Below, in pieces: positions 33,041 to 33,455 of a stretch of 33,455 bases of DNA. The stretch is from an uncultured bacterium (GTDB taxonomy: Bacteria > Patescibacteriota > Minisyncoccia > Phycocordibacterales > PALSA-1337). The stretch spans positions 1 to 33,455 of the forward strand of contig CAILTI010000030.1 of assembly GCA_903837075.1 (NCBI GenBank), given 5' to 3'. Made by a program: the position numbers and the translations under genes. The notes below the pieces were generated by a model. The model worked only from the letters and a program-made list of their open reading frames with translations. It was not told the origin of the DNA and made no database searches. Numbering within the stretch: position 1 is the first letter of the stretch; every line of letters starts with the position of its first letter.

Positions 33041-33455
33041 TTATTTTTTACAATCCTTCTGTTTTGTGCGTAACCAACTTAAAATTTCAGAGGAAAGTAT
33101 TTCTGGTCTTTGTGTTTCAACCAACTCAAAGAAGACCCAAAGATTGGCTTGATTATTATCTTTGTGTTTATTAAATAATATTTTAATATCTTCGTCTTTA
33201 AAGTATTTAAGTAGCAATTCCATTCCAGCAAAAAATACATCACTATTTGCGTAACTTCCTATTCTTGCGTGATTAATCCATGTTTTTAAAACTGAATTTA
33301 ATTTTTTTTGACTAAAAGATTTAACTTCTCTGTTTATCGCATGGTCATATAGATATGGTTTAGATTCATTAAACCTATTATGTCTACCTGCATGCAATTC
33401 ATTAATTCTCTTTTCAAGCATTGAATATGCTTCATATACATCATATTCAGTGTTC
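33041..33455 (-). CDS. Unknown gene upstream of hsdR, 5' truncated by window edge
   Basis: The frame is open through the right edge beyond ATG 33421, so the start lies outside the window. At least 138 residues are visible: a helical, basic and Asn/His-rich sequence (MLEKRINELHAGRHNRFNE, SFSQKKLNSVLKTWINHA, DVFFAGMELLLKYFKDEDIKIL and a C-terminal SEILSWLRTKQKDCKK). No catalytic motif is recognised. It is 9 bp from hsdR on the same strand and equally AT-rich, so it is probably part of the restriction operon, perhaps an accessory or regulatory protein. Confidence 0.7.
   Translation of the reverse strand, partial: NTEYDVYEAYSMLEKRINELHAGRHNRFNESKPYLYDHAINREVKSFSQKKLNSVLKTWINHARIGSYANSDVFFAGMELLLKYFKDEDIKILFNKHKDNNQANLWVFFELVETQRPEILSSEILSWLRTKQKDCKK

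Overview
The window looks like chromosomal DNA from a Candidate Phyla Radiation (Patescibacteria, probably Parcubacteria-like) bacterium. The evidence is the compact gene complement, a PheT without the N-terminal EMAP/tRNA-binding domain, a short PheS without the usual N-terminal coiled coil, a truncated pilus ATPase, peptidoglycan-binding and calcium-repeat membrane proteins of a kind common in that group, and scarce Shine-Dalgarno sequences. Several promoters instead look leaderless, with an extended -10. This assignment is inference from gene content; no rRNA or tRNA gene was seen.

Layout: 1-2113 (+) holds the end of a NYN-domain nuclease gene, a probably frameshifted small exported protein and tsaD, closed by a bidirectional terminator. 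2197-4755 (-) encodes two exported proteins that share a PATGG-type repeat module, separated by a hairpin-rich spacer. 5038-7789 (+) carries a Cys-containing orphan with its own strong RBS and terminator, a PrsW-family membrane protease and an Hsp20 chaperone. A 118-bp palindrome lies between hsp20 and convergent gyrB (7927-10074, -). Upstream of gyrB is a spacer with a perfect DnaA box and a 26-bp palindrome, then a Cys-rich orphan (+). pheT-pheS (-) follow, divergent from a 741-aa membrane protein with calcium-binding repeats. 16233-21002 (-) is a type IV pilus cluster: pilB-like ATPase, pilC, a pilin/beta-propeller fusion, a 64-aa mini-pilin, a PilX-like protein and a major-pilin-like gene. 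21248-21651 (+) is a two-gene micro-operon, followed by typA (+), a small Cys-containing orphan (-), truB (-) and hisS (+) back to back, a DEDD exonuclease (+), a soluble FtsK-like ATPase (-), and at the right end a nuclease operon (-): unknown partial gene, hsdR, and a Cas4-like/DUF2779 protein.

The most notable finding is a pair of previously unremarked direct-repeat arrays. Nine tandem 11-bp units sit upstream of the pilB operon and seven upstream of the separately transcribed pilin gene. Every unit starts with GAT, the first six units line up between the arrays, and both arrays sit exactly 7 bp from a TGA-extended -10 element. Eleven bp is about one helical turn, so this resembles a phased activator platform that co-regulates the pilus. 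A second theme is in-frame insertion of palindromic or tandemly repeated DNA into housekeeping genes (typA, truB, pheS, pheT, possibly gyrB), reminiscent of the Rickettsia palindromic elements.
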